Of a stretch of DNA of 64,000 nt, positions 17,646 to 26,694 are shown one piece after another. The stretch comes from Ruegeria sp. YS9 (lineage in GTDB: Bacteria; Pseudomonadota; Alphaproteobacteria; Rhodobacterales; Rhodobacteraceae). The stretch is from contig NZ_CP102411.1 of assembly GCF_024628725.1 (NCBI RefSeq), positions 62,001 through 126,000 on the forward strand, read 5' to 3'. The notes under the pieces were generated by a model. It made no database searches. It saw nothing but the letters and a program-made list of their open reading frames with translations, and had not been told where the DNA came from. Position numbers and translations under genes: made by a program. The stretch's first letter is position 1; each line of letters begins with the position of its first letter.

Positions 17646-19445
17646 ATGCTCGACACAACACTCTCGGATCAGGTGCAGGGGTTCCTGGATGACTTCGGTA
17701 CGGCTTTATCCCAAGGCGATATCGATGCCGCCTGCGATATGTTCCAGGACGATTGCTATTGGCGCGATCTGGTCAGCTTTACCTGGAATATCAAAACGGT
17801 CGAAGGCAAGGCGCAGGTGGCAGATATGCTCGCGCATCAGTTGGCCACAACAAAGCCGAGCGGTTGGAAAATAGCCGAAGGTGAAGTACCCACTGAAGAT
17901 GGCGGAATAACCACCGCATGGATCGAGTTCGAAACCGAAGTGGCACGCGGCTTTGGGTTAATCCGCCTCAAGGATGGCAAGATATGGACCTTGCTGACCA
18001 CGATGGTCGAGCTGAAAGGTCATGAAGAGCCTAAAGGGTTCAACCGCCCACTTGGGGCCAAGCATGGTGCGGGTAAACACAGGACCACATGGGCGGAAGA
18101 ACGGGCCCAAGAAGAGGCTGAACTGGGCAACAAAACACAGCCCTACTGCGTCATCATCGGAGGTGGTCAGGGTGGGATCGCCATGGGTGCGCGGCTGCGA
18201 CAGCTCGGCGTCCCGACGATCATCGTTGAACGGAATGACCGGCCTGGCGATAGTTGGCGCAATCGCTACAAATCCCTCTGCCTGCATGATCCGGTCTGGT
18301 ATGACCATCTGCCTTACATCAAGTTCCCGGAAAACTGGCCCGTGTTCTCGCCCAAGGACAAGATCGGCGACTGGCTTGAGATGTACACCAAAGTGATGGA
18401 GCTGAATTATTGGACGCGCACGACGGCCAAATCCGCCACCTTCGATGAAGACAAGGGCGAATGGACTATCACGGTGGACCGGGATGGCGAAGAGGTGGTG
18501 TTGCGGCCCAAGCAGCTGATCATGGCGACGGGTATGTCCGGCAAGAAACGCATGCCTGATTTTCCGGGTATGGATGTTTTTAAGGGTGAGCAGGCACATT
18601 CTTCGGAACACGACGGGCCGGCCAGATGGGCAGGCAAGAAAGTTGTCGTGGTGGGGTCCAACAACTCGGCCCATGACATCTGCGCCGCGCTTTGGGAAAA
18701 CGATGCCGATGTGACAATGGTGCAGCGGTCCTCAACCCATATTGTCCGCTCGGACACCCTTATGGAAATCGGACTGGGCGATCTTTATTCTGAACGTGCG
18801 GTGCGGTCTGGCATGACGACCGAAAAGGCCGATCTGATCTTTGCATCACTGCCTTATCGCATTCTGCATGAATTCCAGATTCCGGCCTATGCCGCGATGA
18901 AAGAGCAGGACAAAGAGTTTTATGACGGTTTGGAAAAGGCCGGGTTCTGGCTGGATTGGGGCGATGACGAAAGCGGGCTGTTCATGAAATACCTGCGCCG
19001 CGGATCAGGCTATTACATCGATATTGGGGCCAGCCAGTTGATCATTGATGGTGAGATCAAGCTGAAACGCGGTCAGGTTACAGCCCTTGATGAAACCGGA
19101 GTCATCCTTGATGACAGAACGCATCTGGATGCTGATCTGGTGGTCTATGCGACCGGGTATAATTCGATGAACGGCTGGGTTGCTGACCTGATGGGTCAGG
19201 ATATGGCGGATCGGCTTGGGAAATGTTGGGGTCTGGGCTCTGACACAACCAAGGACCCGGGGCCTTGGGAAGGCGAGCAACGCAATATGTGGAAGCCGAC
19301 ACAGGTTCCAAACCTTTGGATGCATGGTGGAAACCTGCATCAGTCCCGGCATTATTCACAGTTTCTCTCGCTGCAGATAAAGGCTCGGATGGAGGGCATC
19401 CTGACGCCGGTCTATGGCCTTCAAGAAGTGCATCACCTCAGTTAA
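17646..19445 (+). CDS. NTF2/SnoaL-FMO fusion monooxygenase
   Basis: 599 residues; GGGAGG lies upstream of the ATG at 17646. Residues ~1-125 form a SnoaL/NTF2-like domain (DIDAACDMFQDDCYWRDLV). Residues ~165-590 are a flavin monooxygenase: FAD motif GGGQGG (172-177), fingerprint FKGEQAHSSEH, NADPH motif VVVGSNNSAHDIC, and YATGYNSMNG. This fused type is widespread in Proteobacteria and is usually annotated as NAD(P)/FAD-dependent oxidoreductase; the substrate is not established. It is separated from the AcoR-like regulator by 148 bases holding the 20-bp palindrome, pointing to induction by a small molecule sensed by that regulator. Confidence 0.88.
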   Translation: MLDTTLSDQVQGFLDDFGTALSQGDIDAACDMFQDDCYWRDLVSFTWNIKTVEGKAQVADMLAHQLATTKPSGWKIAEGEVPTEDGGITTAWIEFETEVARGFGLIRLKDGKIWTLLTTMVELKGHEEPKGFNRPLGAKHGAGKHRTTWAEERAQEEAELGNKTQPYCVIIGGGQGGIAMGARLRQLGVPTIIVERNDRPGDSWRNRYKSLCLHDPVWYDHLPYIKFPENWPVFSPKDKIGDWLEMYTKVMELNYWTRTTAKSATFDEDKGEWTITVDRDGEEVVLRPKQLIMATGMSGKKRMPDFPGMDVFKGEQAHSSEHDGPARWAGKKVVVVGSNNSAHDICAALWENDADVTMVQRSSTHIVRSDTLMEIGLGDLYSERAVRSGMTTEKADLIFASLPYRILHEFQIPAYAAMKEQDKEFYDGLEKAGFWLDWGDDESGLFMKYLRRGSGYYIDIGASQLIIDGEIKLKRGQVTALDETGVILDDRTHLDADLVVYATGYNSMNGWVADLMGQDMADRLGKCWGLGSDTTKDPGPWEGEQRNMWKPTQVPNLWMHGGNLHQSRHYSQFLSLQIKARMEGILTPVYGLQEVHHLS

Positions 19446-19466
19446 AGCATGCGCTACAACCAAGAA

Positions 19467-19499
19467 GCGGACTTTCAATTTATTCGATTGAAAGTCTGC
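19467..19499. terminator. Bidirectional terminator hairpin
   Basis: Stem GCGGACTTTCAAT/ATTGAAAGTCTGC with one G-T mismatch and a short loop, then TTTG, between the convergent FMO and EamA genes. It can serve both strands. Confidence 0.65.
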
Positions 19500-19508
19500 T
19501 TTGTCCCG

Positions 19509-20375
19509 TTACGCGAAGTGCTTCGCACCGGCCACGCAAATCACGACGAAAACCGTTACCCCGATCATCGAAGGCGCGACCGGTTCCGCTAGTAAGGCCG
19601 CTGCAAGGATCAAGCCGAAAAATGGCTGAAGCAGTTGTAGCTGCCCAACACCTGCTGTGCCCCCGCGAGCCAGACCGCGATACCAAAACACAAATCCAAC
19701 CAGCATCGAAAAAATGGAGACGTATCCCAAACTGAGCCAGACAGGCATGCTCAAATCGGCAAATGTGTCAGGCCATGTGAAGATTGCGAGAATGACCATG
19801 AACGGTGATGACAAGACAAGCGCCCAGGAAATCACCTGCCAGCCGCCCAATCGACGCGAGAGCAGCGCCCCTTCGGCGTAGCCCAATCCGCAGGCGAGGA
19901 TGGCCGCCAGCATAAACAGGTCTCCAATCAGGGACACTTCTGCACTTTGCGTGAGGGCAAAACCAACGACGGCCGCACTCCCCAAGACGGAAAACAACCA
20001 GAACATTCCGGCCGGACGTTCGCCGCCGCGCAACGCGCCAAATGCAGCGGTACTCAAGGGCAAAAGCCCGATGAAGACGATTGAATGCGCAGCCGTGATG
20101 TGCTGAAGGGCCAAGGCTGTCAGCAGAGGAAAGCCGATCACGACGCCCAAAGCCACTGTTATGAGGGATCCCAGATCCGCCAGCGAAGGTTTAAGCTGTT
20201 TGAATAAGACCAGCAAACACAGTGCTAGAGCTGTCGCCAGCACGGCACGAGCCGAGGTCAGAAAAAGAGGGTCAAATCCATTTATGGCCACTCGTGTCGC
20301 GGGCAAGGATCCACTGAAGATCAGCACACCGATCAATCCACTGCCCCAACCCGAAAATGAAGACGTCATCGCCAC
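19509..20375 (-). CDS. EamA/DMT family transporter
   Basis: 288 residues with ten hydrophobic segments in two EamA repeats (first half GLIGVLIFSGSLPATRVAI; second half GDLFMLAAILACGLGYAEG). DMT exporters of this type release amino acids or other metabolites across the inner membrane. It is divergent from a MocR regulator with 110 bases and a dyad operator between, a common pairing in which the MocR protein controls the exporter. Confidence 0.88.
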   Translation of the reverse strand: MAMTSSFSGWGSGLIGVLIFSGSLPATRVAINGFDPLFLTSARAVLATALALCLLVLFKQLKPSLADLGSLITVALGVVIGFPLLTALALQHITAAHSIVFIGLLPLSTAAFGALRGGERPAGMFWLFSVLGSAAVVGFALTQSAEVSLIGDLFMLAAILACGLGYAEGALLSRRLGGWQVISWALVLSSPFMVILAIFTWPDTFADLSMPVWLSLGYVSIFSMLVGFVFWYRGLARGGTAGVGQLQLLQPFFGLILAAALLAEPVAPSMIGVTVFVVICVAGAKHFA

Positions 20376-20432
20376 ACAATCCTTTTTGGATCTTGTAGTG
20401 GAAGCGCTGTAGTAAATGCAGATACAGAACAG

Positions 20433-20452
20433 TACAGTTCACTCGAACTGTA
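20433..20452. promoter_or_regulatory. Dyad operator in the EamA/MocR divergent promoter
   Basis: Perfect inverted repeat TACAGTTC-N4-GAACTGTA, with an additional ACAGAAC half-site just to the left near 20424. Combination of a dyad with a nearby direct half-site is typical of GntR/MocR binding regions. It lies 34 bases before the MocR start and 58 bases from the EamA start. Confidence 0.6.
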
Positions 20453-20485
20453 ACGGTAGATGAACCCAAACAGATTGATTGTACC

Positions 20486-21880
20486 ATGGCCAAAGCGACC
20501 CGTCGCACACTCGTGATGGACCATATCACACGCAGGATACGGTCTCGTACATATAGCACAGGAACCAAGCTGCCGTCTGTCCGGGTGCTCGCACGTAGAT
20601 TGGGCGTCTCACCCTCGACCGTAGTTGAGGCCTACGACGTCTTGGCCGCTGAGGGCGTTATCTTTGCCCGACGCGGTTCTGGTTTCTTTGTTTCCGACCG
20701 CGTTCAGCCCTTTGTCGTGTCGCAAACCGGGCCACAGCTTGAGCGAGAGATTGATCCGCTTTGGGTCGCTCGGCAATCCATTGATGCAGAAGACAGCATG
20801 GAGAAGCCCGGATGCGGGTGGATGCCGTCAGACTGGATGCCTCTGGCGTCACTGCGTCGGGCCATGCGTAATGTGGCACGGGGCAACAGCAATGTGTTGA
20901 CCGATTATAGCAATGCAAAGGGGCACGCGGGCCTGCGCCAACACGTGGCACGCATGTTGGGCGATCAAAACATAGACGTCGACCCAAACACCGTTTTGCT
21001 TACAAATTCTGGGTCACAAGCGCTGGATTTGATCTGCAGATTGCTGCTCAAGCCGGGTGATACAGTTCTGGTGGACGATCCGTGCTATTTCAATTTTCAA
21101 GCCCTCTTGCGTGCGCATCAGGTCGCACTTGTTAGTGTGCCCTACACGCCCAATGGTCCCGATCTCACGATATTCGAAAGCGTTCTACGCAAAGAGCGTC
21201 CCCGACTCTATCTGACCAACTCGGCATTGCACAATCCAACTGGCGCGACGCTCTCAGCAGCGACCGCGCATCGCGTGTTATCTCTGGCCGAGACCCATGA
21301 TCTGCTTATCGTGGAAGACGCTATCTTTGCTGAGTTCGAGCCGGGCCTGTCTCCGCGTCTAGCCGCGTTGGATGGGCTGGACCGTGTTCTTACGATTGGC
21401 AGCTTCTCCAAGACGCTTTCGGCGTCGCTACGATGCGGATACATAGCTGCCAGGCCTAGCTGGATTGCCGCCCTGATCGACCTTCAGGTCGCAATCAGCT
21501 TTGGTGGGCCGAGCCCGATGGTGTCAGAATTGCTGCACGCAGCCCTCACCGATGGGAGCTACCGCAAACATATGGACACGCTGAGGGCCAAACTGGATCG
21601 CGCCCGCGCGCGTTCTATCGATGAGTTGGGCACCCTAAACATCAAGCCCTTCGTGTATCCCAAGGGCGGATTTTACCTATGGTGTGAGCTGCCAGACGGA
21701 AGGGATTCGGCCCTGCTGGCACGGGAAGCTCTCAAACAAGGCGTTGTGCTTGCCCCGGGAAATGTCTTCAGTCCGACCCGGTCCAAGAACTCGTTTATGC
21801 GCTTCAACGTGAGCCAGATGACGGGAGTGACGCATAAAAGGCTGCTTCGTGAGCTGATGAGTGCGGCCGAGCCACAATGA
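20486..21880 (+). CDS. MocR-type (GntR/aminotransferase) regulator
   Basis: 464 residues. The N-terminal ~70 carry a GntR winged helix (MDHITRRIRSRTYSTGTKLPS, LARRLGVSPSTVVEAYDVLA). From ~residue 110 a class I aminotransferase fold follows: LTNSGSQALDLICRLLL, NPTGATLS, VEDAIFAEF, and the PLP-lysine box SFSKTLSASLRCGYIAA. MocR proteins use PLP or an amino-compound aldimine as effector. The EamA exporter divergent to it is the probable target. Confidence 0.9.
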   Translation: MAKATRRTLVMDHITRRIRSRTYSTGTKLPSVRVLARRLGVSPSTVVEAYDVLAAEGVIFARRGSGFFVSDRVQPFVVSQTGPQLEREIDPLWVARQSIDAEDSMEKPGCGWMPSDWMPLASLRRAMRNVARGNSNVLTDYSNAKGHAGLRQHVARMLGDQNIDVDPNTVLLTNSGSQALDLICRLLLKPGDTVLVDDPCYFNFQALLRAHQVALVSVPYTPNGPDLTIFESVLRKERPRLYLTNSALHNPTGATLSAATAHRVLSLAETHDLLIVEDAIFAEFEPGLSPRLAALDGLDRVLTIGSFSKTLSASLRCGYIAARPSWIAALIDLQVAISFGGPSPMVSELLHAALTDGSYRKHMDTLRAKLDRARARSIDELGTLNIKPFVYPKGGFYLWCELPDGRDSALLAREALKQGVVLAPGNVFSPTRSKNSFMRFNVSQMTGVTHKRLLRELMSAAEPQ

Positions 21881-21940
21881 CCGCTTTGCGGAAGCCGCAT
21901 TGCAGCGTTGTTTGATGAAGCAAATGTCGGCATTGGGCCG

Positions 21941-23848
21941 TCAGCCGGGCGTATACCAGATCGGGGCCGTATAGGCGCGTTCGGTTGTAACCATCGGCAC
22001 TTCGGGTGGCATTTCGACGCCAAAGCGCTTGGCTTCATAGGCGGTCCAGCGCGGCGTGGGGATTTCAATGACCCGTGCGTAATAGAAGGACCGCAGTTCC
22101 GGATCAAAGTCGGGATCCGTCCAGATACCGATCAGTTCCGGGGCCCCGATGGTATTGGTCCAGGTGGCATTGGTCACGTCGACCGTATTGCCGACATCAC
22201 CCACTGTTCCATCTTCGTTTGGTTCCCGATCCCCGGACCAGACCACGTCATAGATCTTTTCCTGTCCGTTTCCATCGGAGTCGATCCAGCCCTTGATGAT
22301 CTGAATGCGGTCCAGATTGCCCGAGAGGGGATCGCGCAGGGCAGCCACCAAAAAGGACGGCACCTGGCCCTCCCGAGGTTGCGCTAGATCCCCTCCCATC
22401 GGCACGCCCTTGGCGTAACCGATATCCGCCGGCAGACGGCTGAGTGTGTCTTCCCCGGAGAATTCATAGCCCCCAAAGAATCGAACCAGCATGCGAGAGC
22501 CGGTTGTGCCATAGACCTCGCGCCGCTTCATCGCATCGAAAATGGCTTCGCGCGTGTTTTCGACAGCCCAGACCGCCGCATAGCCGCCTGCTGCCTGCTG
22601 CCAGCCAAGGATCGACAGATCCGGGTCAGGCGCCTCAATCACAGTATGCTTCCAGCGATGCGGTTCTGGCTCGACGCCGGAATGCTTGCCGAAAAAATTA
22701 TTCTCTTCGACTGCGGTCAGTCCATTATGGGCGTCGGTGCTGCCGATCTGACCAAACTTGAACGGGTTCACTCCAAACTGGGCCTCCAGCTTCATGCCGT
22801 TCTTCAGGGCTTCACGGGTGTACTCATACTGAAGCATGTCCGGCTCTTTCAGCTCTGTACCGTCCAGATTGGACCGGTCCCAGATGTCTTGATCCGCAAA
22901 GGCATCGTCAGGCGACAGCATCGGATGTGCCTCGCCTGTGCCTTTGATCTGGGTGACCTCGTAGAGCCGTTCGAACCGGTTGCGCAGCCGAATAATTTCG
23001 TCGGTCAAAGGGCCGCCGTCAAAGCTTTCCACATCGAACATGCGCCCGTTGCTGAGGTTTCCGTTATGCGGAATGGCAATGACATCGCCGCCGGTGCGCT
23101 CTTCGAACGCGGCCAGATGGCGCCACAGGTCTTCGGGGTTCTTGCTGTCATATTGTGAAAATGGCAGCGTCTGATTGGCTTCGTTCGCATCTCCACGAAA
23201 GATCACGTTGCGATGCAGGTTGTTGCCACCATTGGTGGTGTATTCGTACCCGATCACAGCCGAGAAACGGCCCGGTTCGTTGTAACGGTCTGCCAGTGCG
23301 GTGTATTCTCGCCAGGCATTCTTGACAGCCGCGCCACTCTCAATCGGAGGTTCGTCATCGGACAATGTGCCGACAATTTCCATCGCAGTGTCAAAGGCCC
23401 TTTGGTCATCACCGCTGGTCAGCGCATCGTACCATCGCTTACCGGTCTCTGTCGCCAGAATCTCCCGATCACCCTTCAATAGTTGTGGCATCAGCCCGTA
23501 CATTTCGGCGTGATCGGCAATGACCACGAAATCCAGCGGACGCGACAGCTTGGCGCGCAATCCATGAGTGGTGATCACCTCTTCACCGCGCGCAAAGCGA
23601 AAAGCATCTTCCTGTGTCAAACGGGTCATGGTTCCCGCATCAACGGAGACGATGGTGTGCAGATGCGTATCACCCCACATGGGTAGCGTTGGGAAATTGC
23701 GCCCGGCATAGGGGGAGAATTCCTCGGTCCCCAATACCTCCTTTACACTGTCTTCGTGCAGAGTGTGATCTTGGGCGACAACCGGACCTGACGCGATCGC
23801 GGTAACGAGAAGGAAACAGGTTAAGCGGTTTATCCGGGACCATATCAT
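21941..23848 (-). CDS. DUF3604 family secreted protein
   Basis: About 635 residues. The start at 23848 (MIWSRINRLTCFLLVTAIASG) is chosen since GAGGT lies 6-7 bases before it and it gives a clean signal peptide cleaved near VVAQ-DH; longer frames up to 24067 have none. The mature protein begins with WGDTHLHTIVSVDAG, a PHP-like H-x-H metal motif, with more His/Asp in DFVVIADHAEMYG, AIPHNGN and IGSTDAHNGLT. These residues suggest a periplasmic metallo-hydrolase; DUF3604 has no settled activity. It is divergent from an AraC regulator. Confidence 0.85.
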   Translation of the reverse strand: MIWSRINRLTCFLLVTAIASGPVVAQDHTLHEDSVKEVLGTEEFSPYAGRNFPTLPMWGDTHLHTIVSVDAGTMTRLTQEDAFRFARGEEVITTHGLRAKLSRPLDFVVIADHAEMYGLMPQLLKGDREILATETGKRWYDALTSGDDQRAFDTAMEIVGTLSDDEPPIESGAAVKNAWREYTALADRYNEPGRFSAVIGYEYTTNGGNNLHRNVIFRGDANEANQTLPFSQYDSKNPEDLWRHLAAFEERTGGDVIAIPHNGNLSNGRMFDVESFDGGPLTDEIIRLRNRFERLYEVTQIKGTGEAHPMLSPDDAFADQDIWDRSNLDGTELKEPDMLQYEYTREALKNGMKLEAQFGVNPFKFGQIGSTDAHNGLTAVEENNFFGKHSGVEPEPHRWKHTVIEAPDPDLSILGWQQAAGGYAAVWAVENTREAIFDAMKRREVYGTTGSRMLVRFFGGYEFSGEDTLSRLPADIGYAKGVPMGGDLAQPREGQVPSFLVAALRDPLSGNLDRIQIIKGWIDSDGNGQEKIYDVVWSGDREPNEDGTVGDVGNTVDVTNATWTNTIGAPELIGIWTDPDFDPELRSFYYARVIEIPTPRWTAYEAKRFGVEMPPEVPMVTTERAYTAPIWYTPG

Positions 23849-23956
23849 GATCATACCTCGTGCACGAAAAACGCTGTGATGATAAAATGATGAGGTAGTT
23901 TGCAATATGCGATTCTGGCCTGACCGACGGGATCCCGGTCCGCCCGAGGGGACGCA

Positions 23957-24934
23957 ATGACGGAAAACACCACGAACATGATGGCCGATACCGTTCGGGT
24001 TTTGCCCGTGAACGGCATAGAAGCCATGCAGGAAGGCGTCAAAGGCGCGTCGGTTGAACCTACACAACTTGGCAAGGGTGCGGTCAGGGGAAAGCTGACC
24101 TTTGCGGACCTTGGAGGTTCAGATCTGACCATCGGGCGACTTAGCGGGTCGCTGGCTATCAACGGACCGCTGTCGCAGGACCGACTTGTGCTTGGCGTAT
24201 TACTGGAGGCCAACGACACATCGCGGCAGTGGTCAACCTCCACCCGTACAGGCGATGTCGGAGTGTTCCCGGCTATGACAGAGCATGCATCAAGGTATTC
24301 AGGCCAGTCCGGCTATCTGACAATATCAGCCGATCTGGACGACATTCGTGAACGTGCCAAATTCCACGAAATACGGCTGCCGCGGAAGTTCTGGCGCAGG
24401 GGGCAAATGTATCGGGGATCGATTAACGCGATGCGACATCTTTTGAAGACCAGCCAATCAATCGAAGCGGCGTTGACAGATTCACGACATTCGATCTCCA
24501 TTCCGTCAGCCGCAGCATCTGCAAGGCGTGAGATTATTGATGCGTTTCTGTATAATTTCGATGGCGCCGTCGGCCTGGAACAACTACGCCATGTCGCTTT
24601 CAGGGACCCTCAGCGGGTTGTCCGGCAAGCACAGGAGTACATCTGGCAACACTCGCATCGCGCCGTCAGCCTGGAGGAGATCTGCGGGGACCTGCGCCTG
24701 TCAGGGCGTAGTTTGCATCGCGCCTTTCATTCGGTTCTGGATATCTCTCCGGCGGCATATGCGCGAAACTGGCGGTTGACGCAGGTCAGACGCCATCTGG
24801 CACAATCGAATGGTGCGGATGTAAGCGTAACTGAAATTGCTACCAGATTTGGCTTTTGGGAGCTCGGTCGGTTTTCCGCGCAATTCAGGGCATTGTTTGG
24901 AGAGCTTCCCAGCCAGGTTCTGGCGCGCCAGTAG
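23957..24934 (+). CDS. AraC family transcriptional regulator
   Basis: 325 residues with a C-terminal AraC double helix-turn-helix (~225-320): VSLEEICGDLRLSGRSLHRAFHS and VSVTEIATRFGFWELGRFSAQFRALFGELPS. The N-terminal ~200 residues form an AraC-binding-like domain without recognised ligand. Start ATG is 109 bases from the divergent DUF3604 start, which is its most likely target. Confidence 0.88.
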   Translation: MTENTTNMMADTVRVLPVNGIEAMQEGVKGASVEPTQLGKGAVRGKLTFADLGGSDLTIGRLSGSLAINGPLSQDRLVLGVLLEANDTSRQWSTSTRTGDVGVFPAMTEHASRYSGQSGYLTISADLDDIRERAKFHEIRLPRKFWRRGQMYRGSINAMRHLLKTSQSIEAALTDSRHSISIPSAAASARREIIDAFLYNFDGAVGLEQLRHVAFRDPQRVVRQAQEYIWQHSHRAVSLEEICGDLRLSGRSLHRAFHSVLDISPAAYARNWRLTQVRRHLAQSNGADVSVTEIATRFGFWELGRFSAQFRALFGELPSQVLARQ

Positions 24935-25205
24935 AAGTTGATCGGTTGTCATTATTGCCTTTCTACAACTCCAAAAGTTGATGATGCGCGAACGTCTGTT
25001 ATGGGGAAGCTGCACTGCGGCGTTTAATGACTTGGCCGAGGGCGGCTTTGGGCCGGTTGTTTATGTCCTTGAGAATAGGGCGGGGATGTATGCTGAGACG
25101 GTTCCAAGTTCTGCGCTCGAGTCTACAAGGGAAGTCGGCTGTGGCAGCATGCATTTGTATAAAGGTCGTGCTAAAATCTGTTCGTCTGTTTGGACGGGGG
25201 AAATC

Positions 25206-25922
25206 ATGCCGACAGCCATTCTGAACGGCGCGAAAATTTACTACGAAGATACTGGTGGCGAAGGCGAAGCGGTCTTATTCTCGCATGGCCTTCTGTTCAG
25301 CGGGGCCATGTTTGAAACGCAGGTCGCTCACTTGAGGGACCGCTTTCGCTGCATCACGTACGACCATAGGCGTCAGGGACAAAGCAGTGTGACCGAAAGT
25401 GGTTATGATATCGACTCGCTGACCGCCGATGCCGCAGAACTAATCAGAAGCCTGGACGCGGCACCTTGCCATTTTGTCGGCCTGAGCATGGGTGGGTTCG
25501 TGGGCATGAGACTGGCAGCTCGTGAACCAAGCCTTTTGAAATCGCTGACGTTGCTTGAAACCAGTGCTGATCCTGAAGAGCCAAAAAATGCTCCCAAATA
25601 TCGAATTTTGAACTTTGTGGCGCGATGGATCGGATTATGGGCCGCCATCAATCAGGTCATGCCAATAATGTTCGGTCGCTCTTTTCTTGCCGATCCAGAA
25701 CGAGCGGAAGAAAGGAAAAGGTGGTCAAAGGCAATTGTGAGCAGCCATCGGATCGGGATCACACGGGCGGTCAAAGGTGTGATTTCCAGAGAAGGCTGCG
25801 CCTCAACGAGAGTGAGAACCGTCACCTGCTCACCTACCTCTATGGCCCGGACGGCTATCTCCCTGCTGATCCATCGGTTTACGAAGGCGTACGCGAGACT
25901 GCGCGGCGGTATGGGTTTCTGA
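25206..25922 (+). pseudogene. Truncated alpha/beta hydrolase fused out of frame to PhnD remnant
   Basis: The first ~198 residues are an alpha/beta hydrolase: MPTAILNGAKIYYEDTGG, oxyanion-region SHGLLFSGAMFE, DHRRQGQS, and nucleophile elbow GLSMGG. After VKGVISREG homology stops abruptly and the frame continues through 40 unrelated residues (CASTRVRTV...). The lost part should carry the catalytic Asp and His, so the product is probably inactive. The foreign tail comes from reading the end of a phosphonate-binding-protein gene in another frame. GGGGG precedes the ATG and a TAAAAT element lies upstream, so it is likely still expressed. Confidence 0.75.
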
Positions 25923-25927
25923 AATGA
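25793..25927 (+). pseudogene. 3' remnant of a PhnD-like substrate-binding protein gene
   Basis: In the frame ending at 25927 the last 44 codons read ...HLLTYLYGPDGYLPADPSV and EGVRETARRYGFLK, the C-terminal end typical of PhnD/SsuA/transferrin-type periplasmic binding proteins. The stop overlaps the phnC ATG by 4 bases, as in an intact phnD-phnC-phnE operon. Upstream of ~25793 the sequence belongs to the alpha/beta hydrolase, so a deletion has removed most of phnD. Confidence 0.7.
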
Positions 25928-26694
25928 ACCCTGTGATTTCACTCAACGCGGTATCGCAGCACTTTGCCAGTGCGGCAGCTCTTGCAGATGTTTCACTGTC
26001 GGTGCAGCCGGGTGAAAGTGTCGCGCTACTCGGTCCTTCGGGAGCGGGCAAATCAACGTTGCTGGCGTTGTTGGATGGTCGTTCGAGCGGTTGGCAGGGC
26101 GAGGCCCAGGTGCTGGGCAAGTCACTTTTGGCAACAGGAATTCCATCCCGCGAGGACCGTGCCAATATCGGCTTTGTCTTCCAGGAATTCGCATTGGTTG
26201 ATCGGCAGAGTGTCTATCAGAATGTGATGAACGGTCGGATGGGCCGGATGAATATCTGGTCCTCACTCTGGGGGCGGTTCCGGGAAGAGGACCATATGTG
26301 CGTGACACGGGCGCTTCAGGATACGGGGCTGTCCGATCTGGCAAGCCGCCGTGCCGATCAGTTGTCGGGTGGACAACGGCAGCGCGTTGCGATTGCCAGA
26401 TGTCTGGCACAAGAACCCGAGTTGATCCTTGCGGATGAGCCCGTCAGCAATTTGGACCCTGCTCACGCAGAACGCATTCTGAGCCTGATCACCAGCTCTG
26501 CACGTAGCCGCGAAATCGGCGTCATTTTCAGCTCGCATCAGCCCGACCTGTCACGCCGCTTTGCTGAGCGCATCATAGGCCTGCGAGATGGCGTGGTATT
26601 GTTCGACAAACCGTCGGCTCAGTTGACCAGCGGGGACATCGATGAACTGTATCACGGTGCCGGTGTCACATCGGGGCTGCGTGTAGTCAGTTGA
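25924..26694 (+). CDS. phnC: Phosphonate-type ABC transporter ATP-binding protein
   Basis: 256 residues with a complete ABC ATPase: Walker A GPSGAGKST (~37-45), Q-loop FVFQEFALVDR, signature LSGGQRQRVAIARCLAQ, Walker B LILADEPVSNLDP, H-loop SSHQPDL. The YQNVMNGRMGRMN stretch is characteristic of PhnC. Family role: energising uptake of phosphonates, phosphite or related compounds with PhnE and PhnD. Here the binding protein is destroyed, so the gene may be a decaying remnant or use another binding protein elsewhere. Confidence 0.88.
   Translation: MNPVISLNAVSQHFASAAALADVSLSVQPGESVALLGPSGAGKSTLLALLDGRSSGWQGEAQVLGKSLLATGIPSREDRANIGFVFQEFALVDRQSVYQNVMNGRMGRMNIWSSLWGRFREEDHMCVTRALQDTGLSDLASRRADQLSGGQRQRVAIARCLAQEPELILADEPVSNLDPAHAERILSLITSSARSREIGVIFSSHQPDLSRRFAERIIGLRDGVVLFDKPSAQLTSGDIDELYHGAGVTSGLRVVS

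Noticed and set aside
17958..18674. 238-codon frame on the minus strand
   Set aside because: Lies wholly inside the FMO gene in antisense; no domain, no ribosome binding site.
24978..25205. N-terminal extension of the hydrolase frame
   Set aside because: No homology to the family; a GGGGG site and hydrolase-type start at 25206 fit better.
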